From contig NZ_JANHJR010000004.1 in the NCBI RefSeq assembly GCF_024495425.1, positions 372,001-436,000 on the forward strand: a stretch of 64,000 nucleotides of DNA, read 5' to 3'. The position numbers were made by a program, and so were the translations under genes. The DNA is from Haloarchaeobius litoreus (GTDB lineage: Archaea > Halobacteriota > Halobacteria > Halobacteriales > Natrialbaceae). The stretch's first letter is position 1. Every line of letters begins with the position of its first letter. Below are positions 27,677-36,765 of this stretch, in pieces. The notes under the pieces are model-generated. The model did no database searches. It saw only the letters and a program-made list of their open reading frames with translations, and was not told the DNA's origin.

Positions 27677-28279
27677 TCACCGCCCGGGTTCGAACACGTG
27701 GACCGTGTCCCGCTTCGTCGCCGCCGAGTCGACCTCCACGAGCCCACGGGACGTGAACTCGCTACGCCAGTCCCGGAAGTACAGGGGGATACCACCGCGG
27801 ACCTCCATGGTGGTCCCCGGTTCGCGGTCCTCGTTCTCGACGACGACGAGCTGTTCGCCGGTGACCCGTGCGATCTCCTCAAACACCCACGCCTCGTCCG
27901 GGTGGATGTGCTGGAGCGTCTCGACGGTGAAGACGACGTCGAACGCGTCGTCCGGGAGGTCCGGGAGAAAGTCCTCGATGGCGGCGACGTGGAACGTCCC
28001 AGTCGCTGCCAGCTCGCTGTAGGTCTCTACGAGCACGTCGATGGCGTCGGCGTTGACGTCCACCCCGGTGAGGTCCGAGAACCCGGCCTCACGAAGTGCG
28101 GCGAGGTGACGCCCAGAACTGCAGCCGAGTTCCAGCACGCTCGCGTCGCGACTGACCCGCTCCGCGAGCGTCGAGACCAACAGCTCGCTCGCCTCGTCCG
28201 ACCCCAGGTGGGCGTAGTACGTCGGCGAGTACTCGCCGGACCGGTCCGCCCACTCTCGTCTGACGTCGTTAGAATCCAC
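27677..28279 (-). CDS. Class I SAM-dependent methyltransferase
   Basis: A 200-residue Rossmann methyltransferase. Motif I is SVLELGCSSGRHLAALREAG near residue 48, motif II is LTGVDVNADAI and the post-motif segment DDAFDVVFTVETLQHIHPDE is typical of small-molecule methyltransferases of the Methyltransf_11/12 groups. The C-terminal EVRGGIPLYFRDW segment is less conserved. It converges with the FAD oxidoreductase gene. Substrate unknown. Confidence 0.88.
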   Translation of the reverse strand: MDSNDVRREWADRSGEYSPTYYAHLGSDEASELLVSTLAERVSRDASVLELGCSSGRHLAALREAGFSDLTGVDVNADAIDVLVETYSELAATGTFHVAAIEDFLPDLPDDAFDVVFTVETLQHIHPDEAWVFEEIARVTGEQLVVVENEDREPGTTMEVRGGIPLYFRDWRSEFTSRGLVEVDSAATKRDTVHVFEPGR

Positions 28280-28348
28280 GTTCGGTAGGGGCGACGGAGG
28301 GCTAAAGGTCTGCCGACACGTCCGTCTGGCGATACCTCGCCAGGCCGA

Positions 28349-29071
28349 CTACAGTTCGACGGTCCCGAGGTTGGACTCCAGCTCCTCGACGAACTCGTTG
28401 TAGGCGTCGACGAAGCCGGCGAACCGGGGGGCGTACTCCCGCACGTCTGCCGCCGATGGCTGTTCGTACTGCGAGAGCAGGTAGAGCCCGCCGGAGCCGC
28501 CGACGCGGAGGTACGACGTGCCGTCCTCGTCCCACTTCAGCTCCCAGCGGTCCCCGTCGACACGTTCGGCGAACGTGCCGTAGTCGCCACCCTCGTACCG
28601 TCGCAGTTCGGCCGCGATGGTGTCACAGATCTCCCGGATGCGGTCGGTGACACGGTCGCGCTCCGCGACGACGGTGTCGGTGCTCGCGACCGCGGGGAAG
28701 TCGGTCGACACGTCGTCGAGGACGCCGGTGCGCGCTTCGACGTACTGGTCGAAGGCCGCGACGAAGGCGTCGTAGTCGGCCATCGCACTCGCCAGCGGGC
28801 CGGGCTCCGGCGGCTGCTTCGTCGAGACGACGTAGACGTCGTCGCCGCGCTTCTGCTCGAACAGCAGGAACTCGAGGTCGCCGCCCTCGTACTTCACGGT
28901 CCACTCGCCGGCGTCGGTGGTGAACGCCTCGCGGCCGTAGTCGCCGCCCTGGAGCCGGGCGAGCTGGTAGGCGATGCCGCCGGCGTGGTCGCGGACTGCG
29001 GCGACCAGTTCGTCCCGGTGTTCGATGGCGTCGGTCGCGTCCGCGGGCTCGCGTGGGGGCCAGTCTGTCAC
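28349..29071 (-). CDS. Haloarchaeal protein with an internal tandem repeat
   Basis: About 240 residues consisting of two similar halves. Half 1 has LQGGDYGREAFTTDAGEWTV, KYEGGDLEFLLFEQKRG and DAFVAAFDQYVEARTGVLDD; half 2 has YEGGDYGTFAERVDGDRWEL, KWDEDGTSYLRVGGSGG and AGFVDAYNEFVEELESNL. Each half is two to four beta strands followed by a helix. The chosen start is the GTG at 29071 (reads MTDWPPREPAD); a GTG at 29104 would add 11 residues. No function is known. It stands divergent from the amidase gene. Confidence 0.75.
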   Translation of the reverse strand: MTDWPPREPADATDAIEHRDELVAAVRDHAGGIAYQLARLQGGDYGREAFTTDAGEWTVKYEGGDLEFLLFEQKRGDDVYVVSTKQPPEPGPLASAMADYDAFVAAFDQYVEARTGVLDDVSTDFPAVASTDTVVAERDRVTDRIREICDTIAAELRRYEGGDYGTFAERVDGDRWELKWDEDGTSYLRVGGSGGLYLLSQYEQPSAADVREYAPRFAGFVDAYNEFVEELESNLGTVEL

Positions 29072-29180
29072 AGTCGAACCAGCACCCGCAGGGAGATAAC
29101 CCACGTGATGTCGGTCCCCGGTGGTCGGCCCGGGTTCCCCTAACCCTAGCTATTTTCTGTGTCAAACCGTCCCAGTACGC

Positions 29181-30617
29181 ATGCCACCAATTGACCGGAG
29201 CGACGTCGAGGCAGTCGTCAGGCGACACGGCCTCGACCCCGACGACGAGACCGTGGGGGCGTACCTGGAAGCCACGGAGGATCTGGCCACACAGTACGGT
29301 GGTCTCGCCGCCGAACACCCCGAGCGCGACACGAACATCGATCCAACCCCCGGCGACGACGAGTACAACGCCTTCCGCTATCGGTTCGAACTGGGCGGTG
29401 GTGACGGGCCGCTGTCGGACCTCGACGTCGCGGTCAAGGAGAACGTCGTCGTGGCCGGCGTCCCCTCGACGTGTGGCTCCCCTGGCTTCGAGTACGACCC
29501 CCCGCACAATGCGACCGTCGTGGACCGTCTCGTCGACGACGGGGCGACGCTCCTCGGGACGACGAACATGGACGAGTTCGCGTTCTACATCACCGGCGAG
29601 ACGTGTGCGCACGGCCGGAGCGGCAACCCGGCCGTCGATGGCTGTGTCCCCGGCGGGTCCTCGAGTGGCAGTGGTGCGGCTGTCGCGGCGGGATACGTCG
29701 ACGCCGCACTGGGGACAGACACCGGCGGGTCGGTCCGAATCCCGGCCTCGTTCTGTGGGGTCGTCGGCATCAAACCGACCCACCAGCGCGTCTCCCGCTT
29801 CGGCGTCGTCGACCTCTCGCACTCGCTGGACCACGTCGGCCCACTCGCCGGTAACGTGCGGACTGCAGCACGAGTTCTCGAGACGATCGCGGGCCCGGAC
29901 GTGGCCGACCCGTCGACGCGCGGCACGCCGGATCCGGCCGACTACGTCGATTCGGTCGACGCGGGCGTCGACGGACTCGACATCGGCGTCGTGGCGGAGG
30001 CGATGGCGACCAGCGAGGACGCCGTCGCGGCCCAGGTCTCGGAATCGGTGGCGGCGCTGGAGGAGGCAGGGGCGACCGCCGAGGAGACCTCGCTGGCCGG
30101 CTACGCGACGATGGGGCCGGCCGTCGGTGCCATCGCGGGCCTCGAGTTCGCGGCGTTCGTCGGGGCGAACGGTGCCTCGTACTCGACGGGGACCGGCACG
30201 ACGGCAGCCCTCAGGGAGGCGTTGGCCGCGGCGAACGAGCGGGGCGACTTCGGGGAGAACGTCATGGGACTGCTCGTCACGAACGGTGTCGTCGCCGACG
30301 GTGACGGAGCCGCGTACGTCGCTGCCAAGGGGATGCAACGGCAGTTCACCCGAACCGTCAGCGAGGTGCTCGCGGAGTACGACGCACTCGTCATGCCGAC
30401 GACGCCGATCGCGGCACCCGAGTTCGGCGAGCTAGAGGGGATGGACGGCCTCCTCAGAGCGGTCGAGAACACCGCCCCGTTCAACTGTAGTGGCACGCCG
30501 GCTGTCTCGGTCCCCTGCGGTGCGGTCGACGGCAAGCCCGTGGGCCTCCAGGTGGTGACGGACTGGAACGACGAATCGACCGCCCTCCGTGTGGCGGGCG
30601 CAGTCGAAGCGCGCTGA
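29181..30617 (+). CDS. Amidase-signature family hydrolase
   Basis: A 478-residue amidase. The Ser-cisSer-Lys triad is visible: LDVAVKENVVVAGVPSTCG (Lys near residue 86), CVPGGSSSGSGAAVAAG (cis-Ser near 160) and GTDTGGSVRIPASFCGVVG (nucleophile Ser near 181). The C-terminal part has YDALVMPTTPIAAPEF and FNCSGTPAVSVPCGAVDGKP. It resembles GatA-like and plain amidases; no GatC or GatB neighbours exist, so a catabolic or detoxification amidase is more likely than Glu-tRNA amidotransferase. Length is normal. Confidence 0.9.
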   Translation: MPPIDRSDVEAVVRRHGLDPDDETVGAYLEATEDLATQYGGLAAEHPERDTNIDPTPGDDEYNAFRYRFELGGGDGPLSDLDVAVKENVVVAGVPSTCGSPGFEYDPPHNATVVDRLVDDGATLLGTTNMDEFAFYITGETCAHGRSGNPAVDGCVPGGSSSGSGAAVAAGYVDAALGTDTGGSVRIPASFCGVVGIKPTHQRVSRFGVVDLSHSLDHVGPLAGNVRTAARVLETIAGPDVADPSTRGTPDPADYVDSVDAGVDGLDIGVVAEAMATSEDAVAAQVSESVAALEEAGATAEETSLAGYATMGPAVGAIAGLEFAAFVGANGASYSTGTGTTAALREALAAANERGDFGENVMGLLVTNGVVADGDGAAYVAAKGMQRQFTRTVSEVLAEYDALVMPTTPIAAPEFGELEGMDGLLRAVENTAPFNCSGTPAVSVPCGAVDGKPVGLQVVTDWNDESTALRVAGAVEAR

Positions 30618-30650
30618 CGGGCAGTGGGGTAGACCCACCGGCATCGAGCC

Positions 30651-30692
30651 TGTTCATCAGTGAACACAACTACTGAACAACACTGGTGAACA
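30651..30692. repeat. TGAACA repeats with 13-bp period
   Basis: Between two convergent genes, TGAACA occurs at 30661, 30674 and 30687, exactly 13 bp apart. TGTTCA at 30651 makes an inverted repeat with the first copy (TGTTCA-TCAG-TGAACA). A further repeat of CACCGACGGTC follows at about 30720 and 30765. It could be a protein-binding array or terminator-proximal element; no function is known. Confidence 0.45.
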
Positions 30693-30772
30693 TAGTCCTC
30701 TCCTTTGGTTGTCTGGTCCACCGACGGTCGTGCCAGCGACTACCCAGTCAGCGATTGCCGAGCCACCGACGG

Positions 30773-31453
30773 TCAGGCGACCGACGCCAGCTTCGACAGG
30801 ACCGCGGCACCGTTCGAGACCAGGGGGTCACCGTGACCCATGCAGGCGAACTCGAACTCGAGGTCTCGCGCCGAGAGGGCACGGATACTCTCGCGGTTCT
30901 GCCCGGCATCGTACGCCAGCGGCCAGGGAGGTGTCCCCAGCGAACCGTCCTTCTCGCGCACTAGGTCACCGAGCATCGCCACGCCGAGCTCGGGATGGTG
31001 GTAGACCGTGTGTCCGGGGGTGTGCCCAGGGGTGTGGTACGCGATGAACCCGCCGACCTGCTCCTCGTCGGTCAGCCGGTCGACCGGTTGCTCCGGAAGC
31101 GTGACCAGCAGTCCGGCGGCTCGCTGGAACAGCCCCTTCCGGTTGCCAACCGGTGGCTTGCGAGCACCGGCGACGAAACTCGCGTCGGGCTCCATCGCGT
31201 AGAGCGGGCAGTCGGGTGCCAGGCCAGCGATGCCGCCGACGTGGTCCAAATCGAAGTGCGTGATGAGTACACGGTCCAGGTCGTCGACGTCGTAGCCCGC
31301 TGTCGCGAGTCCAGCCCCGATGCTGTCTACGGACCGTGGCGTCCCGGCGTCGACGAGTGTCACCTCCCCGTCGTCGACGAGGTAGGCGTTCACCGACCCG
31401 AGATTTAGCCGCCAGATTCGCTCGTCGTCGTCCAGTGGAGTGGCGACCGTCAT
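30773..31453 (-). CDS. Metallo-beta-lactamase-fold hydrolase
   Basis: A 226-residue MBL-fold protein. The zinc motif reads VLITHFDLDHVGG, so the second His of HxHxDH is an Asp, a substitution that recurs in a subset of archaeal MBL proteins. HTPGHTPGHTVYHHP gives the next His, VAMLGDLVRE the bridging Asp and ACMGHGDPL the last His. The stop of this gene is next to the tandem repeat; its start overlaps the end of the TrkA-type gene by four bases (31450-31453), so it is cotranscribed with the permease. Possible glyoxalase II-like thioesterase. Confidence 0.87.
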   Translation of the reverse strand: MTVATPLDDDERIWRLNLGSVNAYLVDDGEVTLVDAGTPRSVDSIGAGLATAGYDVDDLDRVLITHFDLDHVGGIAGLAPDCPLYAMEPDASFVAGARKPPVGNRKGLFQRAAGLLVTLPEQPVDRLTDEEQVGGFIAYHTPGHTPGHTVYHHPELGVAMLGDLVREKDGSLGTPPWPLAYDAGQNRESIRALSARDLEFEFACMGHGDPLVSNGAAVLSKLASVA

Positions 31454-32097
31454 CCCTGGAAGAGGTTCACGACCTCGTGGGCCACGTCCGGTTCGACGGC
31501 GACGATGTAGGTCTTCCCGACCTCCAGTCGCGTGTCGGACCGTGCCGTCTGGTCGCCCGACGCACCGGAGACGACGAGGCTCCCCCGCGGGAGTGCGATC
31601 TCCTCGAGGGTCCGCCCCGCGATGGGTGCGCCCTCGACGACCTGGATCTGCAGGATGTCGAGGTCCCCGGCCACGGACTCCAGCGTCTGGACGTCCCGTT
31701 CGATGAGGTTCACGGCCGCACGCGCGCCGGCGGCCTCGGTGAAGACGACGTCGTCGACCATCTCGTCGTACTCGTCGCCGACGTCGTACTCGGTCCGCAT
31801 CACGGTGTACAGGTTCGGCTGGAGGTGCCGGGCGGCCATGCAGATCGCGAGGTTGCTGCCGGTCTCCTGGGTCAGCGCCGCGAGCACGTCGGTGCGATCC
31901 AGACCCGCCTGTTCGAGGATACTGGGTCTGGTCGCGTCACCCGAGATGATGGTCGCGACGTGTTCCTCCTCCAGGAGGCCGACCTGTTCGGGGGCCTCCT
32001 CAATGACAACCACGTCGTGGCCGCGGTCGTCGAGGAGGTTCGCTGCTCGTCTGCCTACACGTCCACCGCCAGCGATCACGATTCGTTTCTGTGTCAT
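31450..32097 (-). CDS. trkA: TrkA-type NAD-binding regulatory subunit
   Basis: A 215-residue cytoplasmic protein with TrkA-N and TrkA-C domains. RIVIAGGGRVGRRAANLLDD is the GxGxxG NAD loop, ATIISGDATRPSILEQAG and ALTQETGSNLAICMAARHL are typical of RCK domains, and the C-terminal ligand domain runs from about residue 130. Such subunits gate potassium channels and some cation/amino-acid transporters. It is three bases from the APC permease gene and no channel protein lies nearby, so it may regulate that permease. Confidence 0.88.
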   Translation of the reverse strand: MTQKRIVIAGGGRVGRRAANLLDDRGHDVVVIEEAPEQVGLLEEEHVATIISGDATRPSILEQAGLDRTDVLAALTQETGSNLAICMAARHLQPNLYTVMRTEYDVGDEYDEMVDDVVFTEAAGARAAVNLIERDVQTLESVAGDLDILQIQVVEGAPIAGRTLEEIALPRGSLVVSGASGDQTARSDTRLEVGKTYIVAVEPDVAHEVVNLFQG

Positions 32098-32099
32098 GG

Positions 32100-33587
32100 T
32101 CAGTCGTTCCCTCCGGTTGTGTCGCGGGTCGCGTCTGGACCGGCGTCGTCGGTCGTCGCGTCAGTTTGGTCCGCAGCCGATGCGACCGGCTCCCTGAAGT
32201 AGAGGAAGTAGAACACGACCCCGAGGAGTATCCAGGCGACGCTCAGGACGAGCGCGAGCGGGTCGGTCCGCAGCAGGTACTCCACGAGCACGCTCGTCAG
32301 TATGAGGTTCAGCAGGATACCCATGATGGGTGGGACCGGGTAGTAGGGCATCTCGTACGGCCGGTTCATGTCCGGGCGCTCCCGCCGGAGCTTGATGACC
32401 GCGCCGTTGACGATGACGAAGGAGAGCAGGAAGAACAGGCTCGACATGTTCCCCGCGCTCTTCGTCGGCAGCCCGACCGAGAGCAGCATGACGACCGCGC
32501 TCGCCAGGATGGCGACGAACGGCGTCCCGTACTGGTGGTGGATGTTCCCGACCCGACTCGGCAGCTGGTCCTCCCGCCCCATCGCGAACGCGACTCGCGA
32601 CGAGGCGATGACCACCGCGTTGAGCGCGGTGATGGTCGAGAAGATGGCGCCGAAGACGATGATGGCACCACCGTTCTTGATGATCGGCAGACCGGTCGGC
32701 ATGAACGACGTCGCCGCGGCGGCGATGCCGGCCTCGCCGGCGTCCGCCAGTCCGGGCGCACCGAGTGTCCCGATCGCGACCGTCACGACGAGGATGTACA
32801 CGAGGACGGTCACCGCGAGGCTGACGAAGATGGCCTTCGGGATGTTCTCCCGCGGGTTCTCCACCTCCTCTGTCACCGTCGTGATGAGGTCGTATCCCTC
32901 GAACGCGATGAACGTCAGGCCCATCGCGGGCAGGATGCTGAACGCGCTCTTGCCCTCCGGGAACAGCGGGTCGAAATTCTGGAAGGTGAAGCTCGTCTCG
33001 CCGCCACCGCCGGCCGAGAGGAAGCCGAACGCGACGAATACGAGCAGTATCGTCACCTTCGTTGCGGTGAAGATGGTCTCGATGCTCCCGCTAGCGGCCG
33101 TCGAGATGGCGTTCACCGAGACTAGCAGGAGGACCGCGACGAACGCGAGCGCGACCTTCGCCGGAATCGCGACCGGCAACACACCGAGTGTCACGGCACC
33201 GACCTCGCCCGGCGGCGGGACGACCCCGTAGACGTGCAGGAACTCGAGGAAGTTCGGCGCGAAGCCGAGCGCGTACAGCGCGCCGGCAATCATGTACGCG
33301 AACCAGAGCATCCAGCCCATCACGAACGAGGAGAGGTCGTCGAAGATCTCCCGAACGAACGCGTAGCCCCCGCCGCTCTTCGGAATGGAGGACGCCAGTT
33401 CGGCGTAGCACAGGCCGGTGAACGCTGTCACGACCCCGTTCAGGATGAATACGAGGATGGCGGCCGGGCCGGAGATCTCTGCTGCGAGCCCGGTCAGCAC
33501 GAAGATGCCCGCGCCGATCATCGCACCCATGCCGATCATCGTCGCGTCGAGCAAACCCAGCTCGGCGGCCGGCTCCCGTTGGCTCAT
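32100..33587 (-). CDS. APC-superfamily amino-acid permease
   Basis: A 495-residue transporter with 12 hydrophobic segments. It begins LGLLDATMIGMGAMIGAGIF, the conserved unwound first helix of APC permeases (GxGxxxGAGIF), followed by LAAEISGPAAILVFILNGVV. AFEGYDLITTVTEEVENPRE near residue 225 is the family signature between helices 6 and 7. The C-terminal tail of about 35 residues is acidic and Thr/Asp-rich. It is the first gene of a three-gene unit with the TrkA-type subunit and the MBL hydrolase. Substrate is probably an amino acid or amine. Confidence 0.9.
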   Translation of the reverse strand: MSQREPAAELGLLDATMIGMGAMIGAGIFVLTGLAAEISGPAAILVFILNGVVTAFTGLCYAELASSIPKSGGGYAFVREIFDDLSSFVMGWMLWFAYMIAGALYALGFAPNFLEFLHVYGVVPPPGEVGAVTLGVLPVAIPAKVALAFVAVLLLVSVNAISTAASGSIETIFTATKVTILLVFVAFGFLSAGGGGETSFTFQNFDPLFPEGKSAFSILPAMGLTFIAFEGYDLITTVTEEVENPRENIPKAIFVSLAVTVLVYILVVTVAIGTLGAPGLADAGEAGIAAAATSFMPTGLPIIKNGGAIIVFGAIFSTITALNAVVIASSRVAFAMGREDQLPSRVGNIHHQYGTPFVAILASAVVMLLSVGLPTKSAGNMSSLFFLLSFVIVNGAVIKLRRERPDMNRPYEMPYYPVPPIMGILLNLILTSVLVEYLLRTDPLALVLSVAWILLGVVFYFLYFREPVASAADQTDATTDDAGPDATRDTTGGND

Positions 33588-33751
33588 TAGTTCCTGTCTG
33601 GAACTCTATGTCATCACAGAAAGTGGTTGTCCCCGAGGAAGGCCCGCAGTAGCAGGCCGGACTTCCCCGTGACGGCTCGGACACGACCACGAGGTCCGCG
33701 ACGTTCACGTCTCCAGAAGCGATCCGAGAGAGCCGTGTCCGCTGACCCCGC

Positions 33752-34255
33752 TCACGTCGCGGTCGACTGCTGGTCTTCTGCTGGCTCGCGAACCTCGAGG
33801 AGTCGCAGCTCGAACTCGAGTCGTTCGCCTGCGAGTTCGTGGTTGAAATCGACCGTCACCGTCTCCTCGGTCACGTCGATGATCCATCCGATCTCGCCGT
33901 TGGCGCTCTGGACTGGCCGCCCTGGTCGGGCGTCACGACCACTCCTCGTCTCCAGCTCCCCTCGTGGGACCTCGACGACGCTGTCGGCACTCCGGTCGCC
34001 ATACGCCTCGTCGGGGTCGACAGTGACCGTCCGCTCGTCGCCGACGTCCATCGTCCGGACGGCCGCGTCGATTCCGGGGATAATCTCGTCGGCACCGACC
34101 TCGAACGATAGCGGTCGGTAGTCCCGATGCCCCTGGTAGACGCCCTCCGAGAGGGCGACGTCGACGTCAGACGTATCGAACACCTCGCCGGACTCCGCTC
34201 CCGACGCGAACCGACCGACGTAGTGGACGACCGCGATGTCACCTGGTTCGACCAT
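33752..34255 (-). CDS. FKBP-type peptidyl-prolyl isomerase (SlyD-like)
   Basis: A 167-residue protein with the FKBP start MVEPGDIAVVHYVGRF, the G-E-VFDTSD loop and the segment LSFEVGADEIIPGIDAAVRT. An insert-in-flap domain follows (residues about 85-140, DEAYGDRSADSVVEVPRGEL), as in archaeal long FKBPs and SlyD, which are chaperone-like. The C-terminus returns to the FKBP core, DFNHELAGERLEFELRLLEV. It lies six bases from the sulfite-oxidase-type gene on the same strand, so it may aid folding of that exported enzyme before export, which is inference. Confidence 0.92.
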   Translation of the reverse strand: MVEPGDIAVVHYVGRFASGAESGEVFDTSDVDVALSEGVYQGHRDYRPLSFEVGADEIIPGIDAAVRTMDVGDERTVTVDPDEAYGDRSADSVVEVPRGELETRSGRDARPGRPVQSANGEIGWIIDVTEETVTVDFNHELAGERLEFELRLLEVREPAEDQQSTAT

Positions 34256-34260
34256 GCTGA

Positions 34261-35691
34261 CTACTCGACGGTCACGTCCACCGCGTGGGACATGTAGGCG
34301 GTGTTGCTGTAGCCGCCCTGGTTCCACGGGAACTGGTCGTTCTGGATGCCGCGGAGGTTCTGGTCTGGACTGGAGACGGTGGCCGGCTGCGTGCGGTCCA
34401 TCGCGTCGGTCGCTCGCGAGACGAGCGTGTAGTCGCCTGGTTCGGGCGACCACACGTAGCGGAACAGCCGCCAGGAGAACGGCCCGAGGTCTGGCCGGAA
34501 GAACTCGGCCTCGTTCCACGTCTCGCCGCCGTCGTCGGAGACCTCGACGGTCTCGACGGCGTTGTCCCCGGCCCAGGCGACGCCGATTACCTCCACGGTG
34601 CCGTCGGCTCGCCGGGTGACGGTACTGTCCTCGCCGGGGAAGCCTATCATCGACTTCACCAGCTGGTCGAAGATGTAGGCGTTCCGGATCTGGTCCGGGT
34701 TCTGCATCTGCTCGTACGTGTCGTAGGTGTCGATGGTCTGGTACTGCTCGGCGGCCTCGTCCTGTACGGGGATGATCCGGTAGGAGTACTGCTGCCAGTG
34801 CGTGTACAACCGCTGGTCCTCGGTCTCCCACTCGTCGCCGAACACCATCATGTCCATCACGTGCATCCGGTTCACCCACTTGACGTTGTTGTTGCCGTAC
34901 CAGCCCGGGACGACGAGTCTGACCGGGAACCCGTGGTCGCCCGCGATGGGTGCGCCGTTCATCTCGTAGGCGAGGATGCAGTCGTCCATCACCTTCCCCA
35001 TCGGAATCGACCGCGTGAAGATGTCCTCGCCCTCGGGTGCCTCGCCGCCCATGAACGACACCCACATCCCGTCGCTCGTATCGGCCCCGTATCGCTCAAG
35101 GATGGCGCTGACGGGCGTCCCGGTCCACTCGGCGTTCCCGACCGCACCGAACGTCCACTGGTTCCCACCGACCTGCGGGTCGAAGTACGCCCGGCCGTTC
35201 CCGGAGCACTGCATCACGTGGAACACCGTCTCGGTCGGGAACTCCCGCTTCAGCTCCTCCATCGACAGCTCGACGTCCTCGTCGAACATCCCGGTCAGCG
35301 AGACGGTCCACTCGCTCTCCTGGATGTCCGGCGTCGGGTAGTGGTTCCGGATGTAGAACTCCTCGAGGGGCGTGATGAGCGTCGTGTAGGTCTCGCGCTC
35401 GGCGGCCTCGGCGTTCTCGGGTTCGGGCGAGAGTATCCGTAACCCCGGATATCGCTCCTCCAGTGACTGCTCTGGCTCCTCAGTCTGCTGTGTCTCGGTC
35501 GCCGTTTCAGTCGGCGGTTCGGTCGCTGCCGTGGGTTCAGTCCCGGTGGGCGTCTCCGTTCCCGCCGTCTGGTTCCCCCCACAGCCTGCGAGCAGGGAAC
35601 TCCCTGCCACGGCACCGACTGCTTTCAGGACCCGTCGCCGCTCCAGATACCGGTCCCGTTTCGATGGCTCTGCATCGGATTGCTCTCCCAT
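34261..35691 (-). CDS. Tat-exported sulfite oxidase-type molybdopterin lipoprotein
   Basis: A 476-residue molybdoenzyme. The N-terminus has a twin-arginine/lipobox signal, ERRRVLKAVGAVAGSSLLAG followed by Cys40. A Thr/Glu-rich linker precedes the molybdenum-cofactor domain, with the Cys ligand in FHVMQCSGNGRAYFD near residue 168 and GFPVRLVVPGWYGNNNVKWV near 260. The C-terminal dimerisation domain includes GVAWAGDNAVETVEVSDDGG. It acts outside the cell, probably oxidising sulfite or another small S or N substrate and passing electrons to a halocyanin; a halocyanin gene lies next upstream on the same strand. Confidence 0.9.
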   Translation of the reverse strand: MGEQSDAEPSKRDRYLERRRVLKAVGAVAGSSLLAGCGGNQTAGTETPTGTEPTAATEPPTETATETQQTEEPEQSLEERYPGLRILSPEPENAEAAERETYTTLITPLEEFYIRNHYPTPDIQESEWTVSLTGMFDEDVELSMEELKREFPTETVFHVMQCSGNGRAYFDPQVGGNQWTFGAVGNAEWTGTPVSAILERYGADTSDGMWVSFMGGEAPEGEDIFTRSIPMGKVMDDCILAYEMNGAPIAGDHGFPVRLVVPGWYGNNNVKWVNRMHVMDMMVFGDEWETEDQRLYTHWQQYSYRIIPVQDEAAEQYQTIDTYDTYEQMQNPDQIRNAYIFDQLVKSMIGFPGEDSTVTRRADGTVEVIGVAWAGDNAVETVEVSDDGGETWNEAEFFRPDLGPFSWRLFRYVWSPEPGDYTLVSRATDAMDRTQPATVSSPDQNLRGIQNDQFPWNQGGYSNTAYMSHAVDVTVE

Positions 35692-35847
35692 GACTGCCGG
35701 TATCGGCTTTCGTGTGTTTTGTTATGACCAGCCATTCCGTCGTATGGTAGTCTTATTGGCGTCGACCGAGGGGCACCCCGTTTCCCGTTTTCGGTGATCC
35801 CACAACGCCGGGGCCAGACCGGTCGAACGGACCGAGAGCCGGCCCGC

Positions 35848-36348
35848 TCACTCCTCGTCGTCCTCCGTGACGAGGACGGTGCCGACCATGCCCTGGCCCG
35901 CGTGGGGTGCACAGACGTAGACGTATTCGCCGGGGACGTCGAACGTGTGCTCGTACGTCGAGCCCACTTCGTCGATAGCGAAGTGTTGATTCCCCTCGTA
36001 GGAGGCGAACGGCTCGGCCCCGTCAGGGTTCCTGACCTTCTCGGACGCCCCCGGCAGGGACGTGACGTTGTGTCCGGCGCTCTCGAACGTCCACCGGACG
36101 GTCTGCCCGACGGTGATCTCGACGGTCTCGGGGACGAATCGCAGCCGTCCCTCGGGTCCGGCGGCCACGTCGACGACTCCTCCCCCCGTCGTCGTATCGG
36201 TCGGTTCGGCCGTGGCGGTCGCCGTCGACGTGGGCGGCGTTGTCACCGGACCGGTTGGTGTTCCCGTCCCGCTCTCTCCCAAACAGCCTGCCAGGGTAAT
36301 CGCTCCCACGACGGCGAGGTGGTGCAGATAGGTCCGTCTGTCCCTCAT
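35848..36348 (-). CDS. Halocyanin-like blue copper lipoprotein
   Basis: A 166-residue protein with a lipobox (LAVVGAITLAGCLGE), a Thr/Pro-rich linker and one cupredoxin domain. Copper ligands are His in FESAGHNVTSLPG, then YVYVCAPHAGQGMVGTV (Cys, His, Met). It carries electrons at the outer membrane face. The gene ends 155 bp before the start of the molybdoprotein gene and is on the same strand, so it may be cotranscribed and act as its electron acceptor. Confidence 0.92.
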   Translation of the reverse strand: MRDRRTYLHHLAVVGAITLAGCLGESGTGTPTGPVTTPPTSTATATAEPTDTTTGGGVVDVAAGPEGRLRFVPETVEITVGQTVRWTFESAGHNVTSLPGASEKVRNPDGAEPFASYEGNQHFAIDEVGSTYEHTFDVPGEYVYVCAPHAGQGMVGTVLVTEDDEE

Positions 36349-36603
36349 GGTGGACCCAATGCCTCGAACCGCTGTTGTTACGAACTGCTTTCGTGCGGCG
36401 GGCTGCCGCCGCCGCCCGTCGTCCGGGCTGGTCACCAATCGACAGTCAATGCGAGCGACAGTGGCGGTATGCGTCTCGCACTGGCGAACTCTCGTCGATG
36501 CAGGCTCCATTACGCCCCCAAAGCAAGGATTACTGTCCGTGGACCGGTGATGCGTGACCTGTATCGACCAGCGCGTCACCCCCGAACGACCCTCGCTGCG
36601 GTC

Positions 36604-36765
36604 TCAGACGCCGCTCGCGGGATCACCGGTGTCGATCTTCTCGTAGGGGTAGTACGAGTAGCCCTCCGTGACGGCCACGGTACCTTGCTCGACGTATTCG
36701 GTCGCAATCGCCTTGCCGATACCCGTTGCACCGCCGGTTACGATGGCTACCTTTCCTGACAGCAT
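36604..36765 (-). pseudogene. Short-chain dehydrogenase remnant
   Basis: A 53-codon frame starts MLSGKVAIVTGGATGIGKAI, the NAD loop of an SDR enzyme, then after about 28 residues jumps to an unrelated short C-terminus YSYYPYEKIDTGDPASGV. The usual SDR middle with Ser, YxxxK and substrate loop is missing, so this is an internally deleted remnant. About 255 bp between it and the halocyanin start hold nothing recognisable. Confidence 0.7.

Noticed and set aside
29121..29180. Start of the amidase upstream of 29181
   Set aside because: The extra 20 residues have no amidase similarity and cover the divergent promoter region; the ATG at 29181 starts the natural protein.
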